A DNA stretch of 64,000 nt, from the NCBI GenBank assembly GCA_017540605.1, contig JAFYAS010000045.1, positions 1-64,000 of the forward strand, written 5' to 3'. Made by a program: the position numbers and the translations under genes. Positions 25,401 through 35,413 of this stretch are shown piece after piece. The DNA comes from Lachnospiraceae bacterium (GTDB lineage: Bacteria > Bacillota > Clostridia > Lachnospirales > Lachnospiraceae). The notes under the pieces are model-generated. The model had not been told where the DNA came from and did not search any database. It saw nothing but the letters and a program-made list of their open reading frames with translations. Numbering within the stretch: the stretch's first letter is position 1; the number at the start of each line of letters is the position of its first letter.

Positions 25401-28076
25401 AGCGGAAAGGTTGTAGTTACCGGGATAAAGACCGGTAAACTTGACCTTGCCTGATTCGTCAGGATTTGCTGTGCGTACTATACCTTCTGTGATGGTTCCT
25501 GCAATACCCGAAAGTGTCACATCAAGAAGATTGTCTTTGTTCTCTTCGGTTTTCTTGAATATGTCCTTATCTTCATATACGGTATTAAAATCTACTGTTA
25601 CAGTTGAATCAACAAATGGGAGATTGAGAGTTATCTCTTTTTCGGAAAGCTTTCCTGCGCCATCGGAATAAATTGTTTCCTCTTTCTCAGTATAGGAGAA
25701 ATCCTTGCAGGATATCTTCCAGGTGATCGGAACAAGCTTTTCTACCGTGACAGATCCATTAGAATCTGTGTGGGCATCGATATGGATCAGCTCCTTGTTC
25801 TCATTTTTCGGATCAAGACCGGTAAGAGTAACAGTCTTGTTTCTAAGAGGTTGATTACTTTTATTGGTCTTTGGATCAAAGCCTCCGACTACATTGATCT
25901 TAAGGGATTGATAATTGGGCTTTAGTGCGCAATTAAGCTGGTAGTCACCTTTAAACTCTGTTTTAGAAGAAGTATAGCTTTCCCAGCCAGGTCTTCCAGA
26001 ATGGTTTACATAGAAGGTATAGTCGCCTTCCGGAAGTCCTGTAAAGATGGCAAGTCCGCTGTCATCTGTTGTCTGTTCATAGGTTCCGAGACTTCCTTCG
26101 CCTTTAGCCTCTACCTTTACACCATCAAGCATAATGCCCGAATAAACGCAGCTAATGGTTGCGTAAATATTTACAGTGCTTGCTGCACTTGATATAGGAG
26201 TTAATGAAGTGTCCCAGCCTACGGATATGTCACCTACGGTAAAGCCTTCTTTTGATGCAGTATTGTATCCATTGGCAGTAGCTGTGATAGTATAGCTTCC
26301 CACATCAACATTTTCTATTCTGTAATAACCGAATTCATCTGTGGTGGCATTCTGTTTATTTGAAAGAGCAACAGTTACATTTCCTAAGCCATAGCCTGTC
26401 TTTGAATCTGTGATCCTTCCGGAAATGGATACAGCTTCAGCCTCGTTCCATTTTGCATAAAGTGTCATAGTCTGCATTACAGAAACATCAAAATCCCAGG
26501 GCTTGTTGTCGGAGGTGTACCAGCCACCAAAGACATAGCCCTTCTTTGTGGGAGCGGTGGGATAGGTGAGTTTATCCCCTCTTGTCACAGTTTGCGGATA
26601 GACGTAGGAACCGCCATTGCTGTCAAAGGTTACGGTATAGGAATCTCCCTGCCATTTGGCGGTGAGGGTGAGATCTCCGGTAACAGGTGTACTGAAATTG
26701 TATTGGTTTTTGGGGTCGTCAGCATACCAGTAAAGGAAGGTGTTTCCTTCTACGGCAGCAGGATCAGATGGCTTTGAAACTGCTTTTCCATCCTCAACCT
26801 TTAATGAGAGGTAAGCGTTTTCAAAGGATACAAAGGTAACAGTATGAAATGTGACACTTGTGTTAGTTACACCTGCGCCTGCGAGGTCGGGGTAGCCATT
26901 GTTTTTGTCAGAATCAAGACTCCAGGTAAGAGCGCCCTCGATATTTTCTGCGGCAGAGTTTAAGCGGTCTATGAATCCGCTTGTTTTATCTTTAAAGTAT
27001 TCCTCATCCGTAAAGCTGTCATCGCCGTCACCGTCGGAGTCATAGTATGTGTATCTTACTTCTTGTAATTCGTATGTATCATTTACCTTTTTGCTAAAAT
27101 TTCTGTCGATTATGAATACATTGGTTCTCGTGCCAATTGGTTTTATTTCATTATTAGAATCATAACTATAACGAACAAAGGCTGTTGCTTTTTTGTGATC
27201 TGTGATACCAATGCTGTTGGTGATCGATGCTTTTCCTTTGTTATCAGCCCCATAGAAGGGATCGGAAATAATTTTGGATATATCAGCATCGTTAGCTATA
27301 GAGATAGTAGAATTGACAACACAGTTTTTTGCGATAGGCTTTGAACCTGCTGATGTGCTTGATCCTCCGCTGATTCCGCCGAGCTGACATTGATTTTGCG
27401 AACTGATCTGACCAAGTGTTACATTTATACGGCAGGAATCAACAGTACCGGTACTCAAAGATCCTGCAATTCCTCCACCTTGAAACGAGCCACCGGCACT
27501 AACGCAAAAAACAGAACCGCTCACGTCTACATTTTTTATAGCGGCGGATGCGTTGTTGACGGTTCCTGCGAGCAAGCCGGAGTAAAACATTGAACTTGCA
27601 GAGGTTGAATGAATGGATGATTCAGTGAGCTTAAGATTCTCTATAGAGCCTATAACAAAACCGAAGAGACCGGAATTGGCTTCTGTATATGGCGAAGTCT
27701 CCGAACCCACATACATTCCACTTATGGTATGTCCGTTTCCGTCAAATGTGGATGAAAAGGCTGTGTTATAATCCTTTCCTATGGGAATCCAATAATGTGC
27801 CGACAGGTCTATATTGGATGTCAGACGAAAACTTACACCATCTTGTATGAGACTTCCATCATTTATCGAAGCTGCCACCCAGGCAAGCTCTGCAGCGGTT
27901 CCGATATCATAGCAGCCATTGCTATTGGGACTCACCTCCGAAGTGTAGTCTGTCCATTCACCGCTTATTCCGGTGGGTGCTGCAAATACTCCCTCCGGTA
28001 TCAGTGAAAGGCACATTGAAAATACCAGAAGATAGCTTAAAAGCCTTTTAAGATTTCGTTTCATTTTACTATTCAT
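19428..28076 (-). CDS. Giant secreted multidomain surface protein
   Basis: 2882 residues. The start at 28076 has AGGAGAAATGTT upstream, and a signal peptide ends near GVFAAP (about 33). The order is: GLUG-like beta-helix (about 55-400); InlB/Listeria-Bacteroides repeats (about 410-545, with FGGWYT and LYAKWN motifs); several carboxypeptidase-regulatory-like beta sandwiches (about 545-1150 and 1510-1680, e.g. [20 protein letters not shown]); long uncharacterised beta regions; a propeller-like stretch (about 2190-2540); a Pro/Glu/Gln-rich linker (about 2558-2620); BspA-type LRR_5 repeats (about 2660-2800, [17 protein letters not shown]); and a basic C-terminal module ending KTVKIKKY. There is no LPXTG. 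An adhesin or polymer-binding role is inferred. Confidence 0.85.
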   Translation of the reverse strand: MNSKMKRNLKRLLSYLLVFSMCLSLIPEGVFAAPTGISGEWTDYTSEVSPNSNGCYDIGTAAELAWVAASINDGSLIQDGVSFRLTSNIDLSAHYWIPIGKDYNTAFSSTFDGNGHTISGMYVGSETSPYTEANSGLFGFVIGSIENLKLTESSIHSTSASSMFYSGLLAGTVNNASAAIKNVDVSGSVFCVSAGGSFQGGGIAGSLSTGTVDSCRINVTLGQISSQNQCQLGGISGGSSTSAGSKPIAKNCVVNSTISIANDADISKIISDPFYGADNKGKASITNSIGITDHKKATAFVRYSYDSNNEIKPIGTRTNVFIIDRNFSKKVNDTYELQEVRYTYYDSDGDGDDSFTDEEYFKDKTSGFIDRLNSAAENIEGALTWSLDSDKNNGYPDLAGAGVTNTSVTFHTVTFVSFENAYLSLKVEDGKAVSKPSDPAAVEGNTFLYWYADDPKNQYNFSTPVTGDLTLTAKWQGDSYTVTFDSNGGSYVYPQTVTRGDKLTYPTAPTKKGYVFGGWYTSDNKPWDFDVSVMQTMTLYAKWNEAEAVSISGRITDSKTGYGLGNVTVALSNKQNATTDEFGYYRIENVDVGSYTITATANGYNTASKEGFTVGDISVGWDTSLTPISSAASTVNIYATISCVYSGIMLDGVKVEAKGEGSLGTYEQTTDDSGLAIFTGLPEGDYTFYVNHSGRPGWESYTSSKTEFKGDYQLNCALKPNYQSLKINVVGGFDPKTNKSNQPLRNKTVTLTGLDPKNENKELIHIDAHTDSNGSVTVEKLVPITWKISCKDFSYTEKEETIYSDGAGKLSEKEITLNLPFVDSTVTVDFNTVYEDKDIFKKTEENKDNLLDVTLSGIAGTITEGIVRTANPDESGKVKFTGLYPGNYNLSASGKTRKVVDILSGADQQEIFDNTDTESFSQFGRKHFDAEFNGSATASVALGANTKTTINVAPSLVSFSGTLLKSDMDSTGEIKTSPVVNAKLTIKPSDYYKQTGDGAKGYEVTTDSKGHYAISLYPGLYGVEIEDKYKDYFGGHLIYHEGNTDGYQGKWGWPCTGTWSGTKASATAWMKNDESFAYGDIGGMSLSSGTVIADLELMEKKINYSAGSKLSTVIYDNTSSMSLITEYTKDEEETVSPNTNALNNYDYYKNNFNTVNYHVETKEATIELKGKKQESVDMTGKTFPVQFNCLEPGEYSLDYSLSSEFSHLKASMPNGGEIIFFNFPAPGKLPTSFPEDYATNMNPWPLSTVTSTLKIEPKDGQLQFKDLYNPEKTDFTLSFQFYKGKTYTDLNSGGVNESEYDHWLSLYGKDIDLHWRFNDGQIGSKEDGVYRDIEDGESGDDYATYKNNWGYPKAGKWVACIEGSYETDTVHHITTTYDGGEKWITPTTSLQTIIANYLVAYETSMIPNKLFCYSNATKAIPDGDVTLYFCAPEGKGYELIQGLQYIRNREDNYPELYNKALWFSVKLDKSKPTECKVNFIEPNESSSNVKILSEAEIQNLLHPRTIVVKAVEADNLENVISDVDVTITYAGQKYSSKASTPEQVITGDVSAVEAESDEWEYNKSYSVNSTYDESSKTETFYVPLVRKPYSFEMQVNDSDGNKVKGAAIRLTGASHGEPVYVFSNSSGSAKVTDELNYQDYTLDISAGGYAPLSIQVTADEIKSGKTKAITLKRVAQPEFKEDSITLNRKGAFLPGVNFKGSSNTIEFLENLASDDLYLTVTAELDTAVGDSLKGLYLVDKRVFTSPDHSDKPTALALPEVSGTSYNPSEALEWIGKLTGNSLGTVYYRAFSDDGSIEYENVTSEGKYHYNLDLTVPIWELPPDGFEPCLIAETSLGAVQIYEVDYSGENAKDQLIGIRLKGDYAAMLNNITLIANAKAVGGGAIDKLAELSQPTGSLIPLPSFESAIELDDDGYLSYEYNIEMQLLQGKQSVSEADKSYMSILPNTLGIAVSGGWKMSLAGDSHELSSGYNVKLAAEDMDVNDYLPALFKALPVQVEFDGDNPPSGTFTLSSTDVRDKDNNNTETAYSLSANAQVHITAQVSAFSSFGAIPPVGPVLASLEKSGALDIGAQVKVAAGADGTYTYTIKDDGETSHEVTFTLGAGAGVGLYAKALGGALGAEANVTLSGNNAKLKDMVTIDATIDKDGFKLNKVDGKVVADAHVEIDTWFINGEKDFKFAEIPFSYQFGTVTQFNIKPITVTSTMKNRNDFTPSTFYGKPESVVSNLLPIGGYADDEDQDGTFVYTDMSAQGGNVCLKLSPYGGNKAWSTPVTVASTDGLIPSFDVISLAEGKYLVVWTEIAKADMMKTCPPSVIKYSVGSISGSSWSGETKTVESLSSEVASTLLLVSDGSNIKLVASRTAEGALAEKRNIFGYSFDEGKFGAAIPLANSMKFYDISAAVSGNKTFITYVTDDMKLHTISWTGTVSETTKNVTGYETALAASSSGTYMLCEEDTGLALYQWDDSWKKYGAVKDVSTPGNLTLRLADSNVYLGWTSDNDKRLFSAVCSGKDTIGSATRVKSVISGHIKDVTFFDSGENLSILSVVSGESASLNSYDNIAEPEPQPEPEPQPEPNPQPQPQPTPEPNPEPQPQPQPQPTPEPEPEPKPQPQAEPAPEPVITPATEEPTTAATVEPETTEAPTTVKAGDTATDEKTDATFVVTSDSAKSKEASYVAPANTKEKTVVIPATVEAEGTTYKVTSVEEKAFKGNTTVTTVKLGNNVKIIEASAFEGCTKLKNVTLPASLTIIESKSFSGCTSLTKVDTGKNTTEIGASAFAGCTKLKSATIGSKVKTIGDKAFSNCKAMTTVTLPKNVNKLGKQIFSGDKKLSTVKIATTKLTAKNTSNKAFSGINPKATIKVKKSVYAKYKLFFYKKGLPKTVKIKKY
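20247..20409 (-). repeat. Pro-Glu-Pro-Gln low-complexity coding repeat
   Basis: A degenerate 6-bp repeat (CCGGAG/CCTCAA-like, read on the minus strand) encodes alternating [14 protein letters not shown] units between the propeller-like region and the leucine-rich repeats of the giant protein. It probably acts as an extended wall-spanning spacer and is prone to length change. Confidence 0.85.
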
Positions 28077-28255
28077 AACATTTCTCCTCTTTACCCCAAC
28101 ATCATATGATTTTTTCTTGAAATAATACCTTATCGTAGAATAAAATTACTGATATTTCAATGGCTTTGGAGCGATTGGTTAACATAGCTGTCTATTCGGT
28201 TTTATAGGCAAATAAAGCCTTTACAAAGGAGAAGTATAATAGTAACATTATCCTC

Positions 28256-29839
28256 ATGAGTAAAGCATTTATCGCCATTGATCTTAAATCATTTTATGCA
28301 TCCTGCGAGCTGGTGGAAAGAGGGTATGATCCTCTGACTACCAATCTTGTGGTGGCGGATCCAAAGAGGACCGACAAGACTATATGTCTGGCTGTTTCAC
28401 CGAGTCTTAAAGCCTATGGTGTATCGGGAAGAGCCAGACTTTTTGAAGTGGTTCAGAGAGTAAAGGAAGTGAATGCGGATAGGTATGCGAAGGCCAAGGC
28501 TTTGAATTTGTTGATCAAGGATGAGAGTGGAAGATATGTTTTCAGGGATTCTTCCTCTGATGCCAATGAGCTTGATAAGGATCCTTCTCTTGAACTTGCT
28601 TATATAGTAGCACCTCCGAGGATGAAGTTATATGAAGAGCTTAGCACAAAGATTTTCTCCATCTACCTTCGTTATGTAAGTCCGGAGGATGTCCATGTTT
28701 ATAGTGTAGATGAGTGCTTTATCGATGTGACTTCGTACCTCAATACCTACAAGATGACTCCACACGAGCTTGCCATGACTATGATCAGGGCGGTGCTTGA
28801 AGAAACAGGGATCACGGCAACCGCCGGCGTGGGAACCAATTTGTATCTTGCGAAGATTGCAATGGATATAGTTGCAAAGCATGCGCCTGCTGACAGTCAG
28901 GGTGTAAGAATTGCTGAACTTAACGAGCAGACCTATAGAGAACTTCTCTGGTGTCATACACCTCTTACTGATTTTTGGCGAGTAGGAAAGGGTATCACTA
29001 CAAGATTAAGGGAGCTTGGATGCTTCACAATGGGTGATGTGGCGAGACTCAGTCTTACCAATGAAGATATGCTATATGATGAATTTGGAATAAATGCTGA
29101 GCTTTTGATAGATCATGCCTGGGGCTATGAACCAACAGAGATAGCCACGATAAAGACCTATAAGCCACTTACCAAATCCCTGTCATCGGGTCAGGTTCTT
29201 ATGGAGCCCTATGATAGCGAAAAGGCAAAGCTCATAGTCAGGGAGATGACGGAGCTTTTGGTGCTTGATCTGGTAAAAAAGGGCGTGGTCACGAAAAAGC
29301 TCGAACTAACTATAGGCTATGACAGAACTAGCATAGAATGTGAATATCGTGGGAATACTCTTGAGAATTCCAAATTCAAGATAGCCGGAACAAATAAAAG
29401 ATATAAGGGTAAGGTGTCTTTTGATCGCTATGGAAGATTGGTTCCCTATCCTGCCCATGGAACAGGAAATATTGACCGCTATACCTCGTCTACTCATCGT
29501 ATCATGGATGTGATGATGGAGCTTTATGATAGGATCATTAATCCGGAGCTTACGATCAGAAGGATCAATGTTGCAGCCGTGAATCTTATTCCTGAGAATC
29601 AAATTCCTGCAGAAGAGCCTGTTCAGCTTGATCTATTTACGGATTATGAGGCTCTTGAAAAAGAGAAGAAAAAAGAGGATGAGCAAGATGAAAAGGAGAA
29701 GAGGCTTCAAAAGGCTACTCTTGAGCTTCAGGAAAGATTTGGAAAAAATGCTGTACTAAAGGGAATGAATCTTATGGAAGGGGCTATGACCATGAAAAGG
29801 AATAAGCAGATAGGCGGTCACAGCGCAGAGGGAGAGTAG
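28256..29839 (+). CDS. Y-family DNA polymerase (UmuC/UvrX-like)
   Basis: 527 residues of the ImpB/MucB/SamB family. Catalytic carboxylates are visible in FIAIDLKSFYASCE (Asp near residue 9) and YSVDECFID (about 150-158). A helix-hairpin-helix and little-finger region follow, with the family hallmark KSLSSGQVL. Such enzymes copy past DNA lesions at low fidelity. The C-terminus (after about 450) is a charged helix (EKEKKKEDEQDEKEKRLQ), and the QLDLF motif near 460 fits a beta-clamp-binding site. The gene is divergent from the giant surface gene and forms a pair with the 68-residue gene two bases on. No LexA-type box was recognised in 28077-28255. Confidence 0.9.
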   Translation: MSKAFIAIDLKSFYASCELVERGYDPLTTNLVVADPKRTDKTICLAVSPSLKAYGVSGRARLFEVVQRVKEVNADRYAKAKALNLLIKDESGRYVFRDSSSDANELDKDPSLELAYIVAPPRMKLYEELSTKIFSIYLRYVSPEDVHVYSVDECFIDVTSYLNTYKMTPHELAMTMIRAVLEETGITATAGVGTNLYLAKIAMDIVAKHAPADSQGVRIAELNEQTYRELLWCHTPLTDFWRVGKGITTRLRELGCFTMGDVARLSLTNEDMLYDEFGINAELLIDHAWGYEPTEIATIKTYKPLTKSLSSGQVLMEPYDSEKAKLIVREMTELLVLDLVKKGVVTKKLELTIGYDRTSIECEYRGNTLENSKFKIAGTNKRYKGKVSFDRYGRLVPYPAHGTGNIDRYTSSTHRIMDVMMELYDRIINPELTIRRINVAAVNLIPENQIPAEEPVQLDLFTDYEALEKEKKKEDEQDEKEKRLQKATLELQERFGKNAVLKGMNLMEGAMTMKRNKQIGGHSAEGE

Positions 29840-29841
29840 AT

Positions 29842-30048
29842 ATGACAAAGGGTATAAGAGGTAATGAACCTGATCCGAGAGAGGTTTATAAGGATATCAT
29901 AGATCTGCCGTATAAGAAGTCTGATAAGCATCAAAGGATGAGTTTGTATGACAGGGCGGCTCAATTTGCGCCGTTTGCAGCTCTTAGTGGCTATGAGGAG
30001 ATGATAAGTGATCAGGCGCAGATTTCTGAAAAAGAAGCGGACAAATAA
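29842..30048 (+). CDS. Small protein paired with Y-family polymerase
   Basis: 68 residues, starting 2 nt after the polymerase stop, with GAGGGAGAGTAGAT upstream. The motif SLYDRAAQFAPFAALSGYEE resembles small clostridial proteins found next to UvrX-type polymerases, reminiscent of the YolD-like group. It is likely translationally coupled with the polymerase and could be an accessory factor. The function is not established. Confidence 0.7.
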   Translation: MTKGIRGNEPDPREVYKDIIDLPYKKSDKHQRMSLYDRAAQFAPFAALSGYEEMISDQAQISEKEADK

Positions 30049-30052
30049 AAAT

Positions 30053-30090
30053 GGCGTGACCTGCTTTTTAGGTCACGCCTTTATCTTTTT
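30053..30090. terminator. Bidirectional terminator
   Basis: A perfect 10-bp stem GGCGTGACCT/AGGTCACGCC (30053-30062 with 30070-30079) with a T-rich tail lies between the convergent polymerase operon and EAL gene. Confidence 0.9.
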
Positions 30091-30093
30091 TAT

Positions 30094-32013
30094 TTATGCC
30101 ACGCCCTCAAATTCCTCAACAAACTTTCTGAAATCGTCCGCAGGTACGGGCTTTGAGAAGTAGTAGCCCTGGATAAGATTGGCTCCTGCATCCACTACTA
30201 AATCAAGCTGATCCTTTGTTTCAACACCCTCTTGGATGACATTCATGCCAAGTCGGCGCATCATCTTGATGGTATCGGTAAGCATGATCTTTGAATTGTC
30301 GTTGGTATCTGCATCCCACAAGAGTCCCTTGTCTGACTTTATGTTCATAAAGTCCATATTGATGATGTAGGTAAGGTTTGAATAGCCTGTGCCATAATCA
30401 TCAAGAGAGAATGCGAATCCTGTCTTTTGCATCTCGGCGATAGCACCGTTCAGATGATTTGAGTGATCGAGGGAGGTTGATTCGGTTATCTCAAGATTGA
30501 TCTGATCCGGTGAGATATTATACTTTTTCATATATTCCTTAAACTTGAATACTGTTCTTTCAGATGAAAGCTGGAATATACTCAGGTTAAGCTCTATATA
30601 GTGGAGTCCCAAAGCCTTTGTTCTTTCATCTGCCAGGAACTTGCATACATTTTCAAAAACGAAGAGTCCTATGTCAGTGATGAGACCATTGTGCTCTGCG
30701 ATAGGAATGAACTCGTCGGGAGAAATGAATCCAAGCTGCGGATCCTTGAGTCTTAAAAGTGCCTCAGCGGTTTCTATGGTATCCTTTTCTGCATTCCAGA
30801 TGGGTTGATAATAAACTTCAAAACTGCCTCTTGAAAGACCGTTCTTTATGGCAAGCTCAACCTGTGCACGCCTTGAGTAGAGCGCAAGCTCCTCGCCTCG
30901 CTGAATCTGAACTCCGGTGGTCTCGATCTCGGTGGTTTCTTCCGCAAGCTCCAATATCATATCTGTATCATTGAATTCTTCAGGAATATATGCAACCCTT
31001 ATCTGAGCGTTAAGGTTCAAGGTGTTGCTTCTGTGATGCCAGCTTTCTCCAAATCTTTCGGCGATAAGGCTTACAACACCGTCAACCTGTTGCTTGTGGT
31101 CATATCTGACGATCAGAGCAAAGTTGTTTGGAGTTACACGGTAAACGGTAGATCTTCTGTTGACGGTTTTTAACCATTTTGCAAGAACATGTAATACATC
31201 TCCCATATCGTTGTAAGAGAGGAGTCTTTGATAAAAACGGAAATTGGTCATATTGATCACTATGACTGCGTAATTTCTTTTGGCAGCCAAGAGACTCTTG
31301 TTGTCATTCACAAATGCACGTCGGTTGTAGACTGATGTGGAATTGTCAAGAAGAGCGTCTTCATTTTCTATGGTCATCATAACACCGAGCATAGCGATAG
31401 CTTCGGTGAACAGTTCAACCTTGATCTCAGGATTTATCATCTGAACGACTATACCGAGAAATGCAAAGCTAAAGCAGAAGTAAAGTGCAATACGTGATGA
31501 TCTGGTAACAGATTCCTTGTACATGAACATTGAATGAAGACTAAGAAGGGCATATCCTACACCGATGGCATATATCAAAGGCTCGAATGTGCCTCTTACA
31601 AAATCTGCTTTGTTATTATAATAGAAAACTGCATGTGTAATTGAATTGGTTAATAGTAGTGCCCAAACAACAGCAAGGGGAACAAGAAATGCAAATAGTG
31701 CGCCTTTTTTTCTGTAAAGCTCCGCCTTGTTGATCATATTGATATAGATACAAAACATAGGAGCAAGAAGTGAATGGAGCAAAAGAAAAATAAGCTGGGT
31801 CGTATATTGTAACGAATAATATTCGTTAAGTCCCTGTGAAAGATATTCAATAGAATTGCTGACAATATTGAAAATAGAGGATACTACAATACTTAAAAGG
31901 ATCGTAAGGAACATAAAACTGCTTGTTTTTTGCAGCTCCTTTCGAACAATAAAAAATACTGCGCATGATAGCGACAATATTAATGCACAGAACATAAAAG
32001 CGATGCCTATCAT
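30094..32013 (-). CDS. Membrane cyclic di-GMP phosphodiesterase (degenerate GGDEF-EAL)
   Basis: 639 residues from the ATG at 32013, which has GGAGG five nt upstream; an ATG eight codons earlier lacks a good site. The N-terminal 210 residues hold about seven membrane helices. A GGDEF domain follows in which the signature is replaced by VTPNNF, so it is not a cyclase and may be a GTP-binding or structural module. The C-terminal EAL domain is intact in its main motifs: EALLRL (about 415), NLSIFQL, EITES, DDYGTG (about 538) and QEGVET, then QGYYFSKP. Hydrolysis of cyclic di-GMP to pGpG is expected. It opposes the cyclase at 9495. Confidence 0.9.
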   Translation of the reverse strand: MIGIAFMFCALILSLSCAVFFIVRKELQKTSSFMFLTILLSIVVSSIFNIVSNSIEYLSQGLNEYYSLQYTTQLIFLLLHSLLAPMFCIYINMINKAELYRKKGALFAFLVPLAVVWALLLTNSITHAVFYYNNKADFVRGTFEPLIYAIGVGYALLSLHSMFMYKESVTRSSRIALYFCFSFAFLGIVVQMINPEIKVELFTEAIAMLGVMMTIENEDALLDNSTSVYNRRAFVNDNKSLLAAKRNYAVIVINMTNFRFYQRLLSYNDMGDVLHVLAKWLKTVNRRSTVYRVTPNNFALIVRYDHKQQVDGVVSLIAERFGESWHHRSNTLNLNAQIRVAYIPEEFNDTDMILELAEETTEIETTGVQIQRGEELALYSRRAQVELAIKNGLSRGSFEVYYQPIWNAEKDTIETAEALLRLKDPQLGFISPDEFIPIAEHNGLITDIGLFVFENVCKFLADERTKALGLHYIELNLSIFQLSSERTVFKFKEYMKKYNISPDQINLEITESTSLDHSNHLNGAIAEMQKTGFAFSLDDYGTGYSNLTYIINMDFMNIKSDKGLLWDADTNDNSKIMLTDTIKMMRRLGMNVIQEGVETKDQLDLVVDAGANLIQGYYFSKPVPADDFRKFVEEFEGVA

Positions 32014-32246
32014 TATAACCTCCGATTGAATGAACATTTACCTACGCGTTTATAATAACATCCATATGTAAAATACTCAATGAAAACTTAATTGGCAAAT
32101 TAACTATAATTTTTACGGGTTTTTAATATAATATTCACAACAAATTCATAATTTGTTCATATTTCAGGAAAGGATATGTTTTCTTTTTTACCTTATTTAT
32201 ATTGTATATATGCTATTGTTAAGCAAGACAAATGATAAAAAAATAG

Positions 32247-32275
32247 TTGAAATATCATAAGTTTTGTTGTATTCT
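32247..32275 (+). promoter_or_regulatory. Promoter of efp
   Basis: -35 TTGAAA (32247-32252) and -10 TATTCT (32270-32275) are 17 nt apart. The remaining gap from 32038 is AT-rich and holds nothing else I can support. Confidence 0.55.
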
Positions 32276-32330
32276 ATTCGGGAGTATGTAAGCAATTTAA
32301 TGCGAACAATTTTAAGGAGGATTTTATTTC

Positions 32331-32888
32331 ATGGTTTCAGCAGGTGAATTCAGGAATGGTGTAACAATCGAGTACGAAGGAAATGTATATCAGATCATCG
32401 AGTTTCAGCATGTAAAGCCCGGAAAGGGAGCAGCATTTGTCCGTACAAAGCTTAAGAATATCAAAACAGGCGGTGTTGTAGAGAAGACCTTCAGACCTAC
32501 AGAAAAGGTTGAGAATGCTCATATAGAAAGAACAGATATGCAGTATCTGTACAGTGATGGTGATCTTTATCACTTTATGGATGTTAATACATATGACCAG
32601 ATTGCTCTTAATTCCGACCAGATCGGTGATTCTCTTAAGTTTGTTAAGGAGAACGAGATGGTTAAGATGATGGCTCACAATGGCGAAGTATTTGCTGTTG
32701 AGCCTCCTACAAATGTAGAGCTTGAGGTTACAGAGTGTGAGCCCGGTATTAAGGGAGATACAGCAACAGGTGCTACAAAGCCTTGTACTGTTGAGACAGG
32801 TGCCAATGTACTTGTTCCCCTCTTTGTAAATCAGGGTGATATAATTAAGATTGACACCAGAACCGGTGAGTACCTTTCAAGAGTATAA
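32331..32888 (+). CDS. efp: Elongation factor P
   Basis: 185 residues, the normal length. EF-P enters the ribosomal E-site region and relieves stalling at consecutive prolines. The three beta-barrel domains are recognisable, with the tip loop [12 protein letters not shown] near residue 32 carrying Lys as in Bacillus-type EF-P. The site AAGGAGGATTTTATTTC precedes the ATG. It has its own promoter and terminator. The many polyproline segments in secreted proteins of this window are natural clients. Confidence 0.97.
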   Translation: MVSAGEFRNGVTIEYEGNVYQIIEFQHVKPGKGAAFVRTKLKNIKTGGVVEKTFRPTEKVENAHIERTDMQYLYSDGDLYHFMDVNTYDQIALNSDQIGDSLKFVKENEMVKMMAHNGEVFAVEPPTNVELEVTECEPGIKGDTATGATKPCTVETGANVLVPLFVNQGDIIKIDTRTGEYLSRV

Positions 32889-32902
32889 TGTAGAATGTTT
32901 TC

Positions 32903-32972
32903 GGAGTCTTTGCGGCGACCTTTACCTTATCTCTTAACAAGAAAAGGTTTTCGCAGAGACTCCTTGCTTTTT
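32903..32972 (+). terminator. Terminator after efp
   Basis: A long, slightly interrupted stem pairs GGAGTCTTTGCGG-type sequence from 32903 with TCGCAGAGACTCC ending at 32963. TTGCTTTTTTA follows. Confidence 0.85.
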
Positions 32973-32993
32973 TATTAAGGAGGATTATAGATC

Positions 32994-33398
32994 ATGGCTA
33001 CAGAGAAGAAGGAAAAGAAGGATGACAAGGGTTATCAGCTTCGTGAAAAGAGAGAGAGCGGAGATGTGCTTATAGCTGATGAGGTGGTTGCTATCATCGC
33101 AGGTCTTGCTGCCACAGAGGTAGAGGGCGTTGCCAAGATGTCAGGCAATATCACCAAAGAGCTTGTGGCGAAGCTCGGTATAAAGAATCTGTCCAAGGGA
33201 GTAAAGGTGCTTGTGAATCCTCCCGAGGTTAGCGTGATCCTTACACTTGTGCTTAAGTACGGCTGCAATATCCCTGACGTATCAAAGACTGTACAGACCA
33301 AGGTAAAGAGCGCAATAGAGACCATGACTGGTCTTACTGTTACCGAGGTAAATATCCGTATAAGCGGTGTTGCTATATCTGATGAAGAGACGAAGTAG
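32994..33398 (+). CDS. Asp23/Gls24 family protein
   Basis: 134 residues with the family's compact alpha/beta core (ADEVVAIIAGLAATEVEGVA and later VLKYGCNIPDVSKTVQTKV). Asp23-type proteins are small, abundant, often membrane-associated through partners, and connected with envelope stress. The position directly before nusB is the conserved clostridial arrangement. AAGGAGGATTATAGATC precedes the ATG. It is transcribed with nusB, 8 nt away. Confidence 0.92.
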   Translation: MATEKKEKKDDKGYQLREKRESGDVLIADEVVAIIAGLAATEVEGVAKMSGNITKELVAKLGIKNLSKGVKVLVNPPEVSVILTLVLKYGCNIPDVSKTVQTKVKSAIETMTGLTVTEVNIRISGVAISDEETK

Positions 33399-33406
33399 GT
33401 ATATTT

Positions 33407-33832
33407 ATGACCAGAGCGAAGATTCGTGAAAGTATATTTAGAATATTGTTCCGTGCAGAGTTTACCGATCCTGAAGGCTTTTTAGAGCAGATCAATATGG
33501 GTATCGAAGAGCTTGGTGAAACAGCTTCAGAGGAAGATGAAGAGAATATCACTTATATTAAGGACAAGCTTGTGAATATATCTGAAAAGATAGAGCATAT
33601 TGATGAGATCATAGAAGGACATTCGGATGGCTGGAAGCTATCCCGTATAGGAAAGGCTGAGCTTGCTATTTTGCGCCTTTCTGTTTTTGAGATGCTCTAT
33701 GATGATGATATTCCCGTAAAGGTGGCTATCAATGAAGCAGTTGAGCTTTCGAAGTCTTATTGCGATGAGGATGCCAAGGGCTTTGTGAATGCCATTCTTG
33801 GAAAGATCGAAAGAGATGACGATGTCCGCTAG
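33407..33832 (+). CDS. nusB: Transcription antitermination protein NusB
   Basis: 141 residues, all-helical NusB fold. NusB with NusE binds boxA RNA in rRNA leaders and aids antitermination. Recognisable motifs are RIGKAELAILRLSVFEM and the C-terminal INEAVELSKSYCDEDAKGFV. Its 3' end overlaps the xseA start, indicating translational coupling. Confidence 0.95.
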   Translation: MTRAKIRESIFRILFRAEFTDPEGFLEQINMGIEELGETASEEDEENITYIKDKLVNISEKIEHIDEIIEGHSDGWKLSRIGKAELAILRLSVFEMLYDDDIPVKVAINEAVELSKSYCDEDAKGFVNAILGKIERDDDVR

Positions 33833-35198
33833 CACCAATACTCGCACGGTTCATAAGGTTAGCCAGATATATACGCAGCTTTCTACTGTTTTAAGGAATG
33901 ATCAGTTTTTTGGAAAGGACCTTTATATCAGAGGAGTCACTATCAACTGTAAGGATACCTATTCTTATCATGTGTATTTTGCACTTAAGGATCCGGATGA
34001 TAAAGATTGTATCATTAGTTGCAAGATAGATCATGATAATTTGGATATCCTTGATTTTAATCTGGTAAATGGCTTGGAGGTTATTGTAAAAGCAAGGATC
34101 ACCACAGAGAAGAAATATGGTACCTGTCAGCTTTACGTTACCAATATCCAAAACAGAGGAGAGGCAGGCGCGAGAACAGAACTTTTGAGGCTACGCGCAA
34201 AGCTTGAAGCAGACGGATGGTTTTCGGATGAAAGAAAAAAGCCACTACCAAGGTTCCCAAAGAAAGTTGGTATCGTCTCCAATAAGGGTGGCGATGGACT
34301 CAGAGATTTTATCAAGAATGCAAAAGCGCGGGCTTCTTATATAGAGCTTATTGTTTGCTATGCCACTCTTGAGGGTAAATGGGCACCTTCATCTGTTTCC
34401 TCTGCCATCAGAACCCTTGATGGATATGGTGTGGATGTGCTAGTTGTCTGTCGCGGCGGAGGTGCGGATTCCGGTCTTGAAACCTTTGATACAGAAGAGG
34501 TTGCAAGGGCTGTTTATGAATGTAAAACTCCCATAGTTTGTGCTACAGGTCATGAAAGACACAAGACTCTTGCGGATGAGATAGCTGATCACAGAAGCTC
34601 GACTCCCAATGGAGCGGCATCAGAGGTTATTCCGGATTCAAGAAGGCTAATTAATGATCTGGATCTAAGATGTGCTCAGATGTCATCTATGGTTTGGGGA
34701 AAGCTTGAATCAGTAGGTTCTTTACTCAGACAGATGTGTTCCACTATGGATGCTGTATCACCTATGGTAAGGCTTAGGACCATAACCGAAAGACTTCAAG
34801 CTCTCAAGGTGGAGCTTGAAGCCTTAAGTCCCGAAAACAGATTAAAGGAACAGAAACAGACCTTAGACAAGCTTCAGATGAGGCTTGATACTTGCTATGA
34901 ACAGAAAAAACAAAGGTTTCTTGATGAGATGAGAATAACCGGTGAACTTGATGAAGCTCTTAAGCAGGCTGTCATGCAGAAACTAAATGATAATATCGCA
35001 AGGTACAAGTTGCTTGCCGAAAGACTCAATGGACTTTCGCCCACAGCGAAGCTTGTAGGTGGATTTGGTTACTTATCACATCCTGATAGAGATATTGAAA
35101 CTCCCGTAGGTTCGATGGAAGAGATTAAGCCTGGAGACAGAATAAAGATCACTATTCATGATGGATCGGCACTTGCGAAGATAGAAGAGATAATATAG
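33816..35198 (+). CDS. xseA: Exodeoxyribonuclease VII large subunit
   Basis: About 460 residues from the ATG at 33816, chosen because it follows GAAAGATCGAAAG and avoids a 15-codon extension into nusB; ATG 33822 is also possible. An OB-fold N-terminus (VSQIYTQLSTVLRNDQFFGK) precedes the catalytic domain with the GIVSNKGGDGLRDF, CRGGGADSGLETFDTE and GHERHKTLADEIADHRSSTP motifs, and a C-terminal coiled coil. With XseB it degrades single-stranded DNA to oligonucleotides. Confidence 0.95.
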   Translation: MTMSASTNTRTVHKVSQIYTQLSTVLRNDQFFGKDLYIRGVTINCKDTYSYHVYFALKDPDDKDCIISCKIDHDNLDILDFNLVNGLEVIVKARITTEKKYGTCQLYVTNIQNRGEAGARTELLRLRAKLEADGWFSDERKKPLPRFPKKVGIVSNKGGDGLRDFIKNAKARASYIELIVCYATLEGKWAPSSVSSAIRTLDGYGVDVLVVCRGGGADSGLETFDTEEVARAVYECKTPIVCATGHERHKTLADEIADHRSSTPNGAASEVIPDSRRLINDLDLRCAQMSSMVWGKLESVGSLLRQMCSTMDAVSPMVRLRTITERLQALKVELEALSPENRLKEQKQTLDKLQMRLDTCYEQKKQRFLDEMRITGELDEALKQAVMQKLNDNIARYKLLAERLNGLSPTAKLVGGFGYLSHPDRDIETPVGSMEEIKPGDRIKITIHDGSALAKIEEII

Positions 35199-35208
35199 GA
35201 AAAAGGTT

Positions 35209-35409
35209 ATGGCAGAGAAAGACAACATTGATGTAGAAGAGGCCTTCAAGAATATTGAAGGTATTATAGAAAGGCTTCAGGATCCGAAGCTTCCCCTTGC
35301 GGAATCTATCGAGCTCTATAGTAAAGGGGTTGGCCTTGTGGATGCCTGCAGATCATCGCTATCAGGCATTGAAGAGAGAATAAAAGAGATCGAGGCTAAG
35401 AGAGGTTGA
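35209..35409 (+). CDS. xseB: Exodeoxyribonuclease VII small subunit
   Basis: 66 residues, normal for XseB, with the conserved DVEEAFKNIEGIIERLQD start and LPLAESIELYSKGVGLVDAC core. Several copies clasp the XseA coiled coil. The gene lies 10 nt after xseA and 4 nt before ispA. Confidence 0.95.
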   Translation: MAEKDNIDVEEAFKNIEGIIERLQDPKLPLAESIELYSKGVGLVDACRSSLSGIEERIKEIEAKRG

Positions 35410-35413
35410 TTTT

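Noticed and set aside
28077-28255. LexA/SOS box before the Y-family polymerase
   Set aside because: No sequence resembling CGAACRNRYGTTYG or similar was found in the intergenic region.
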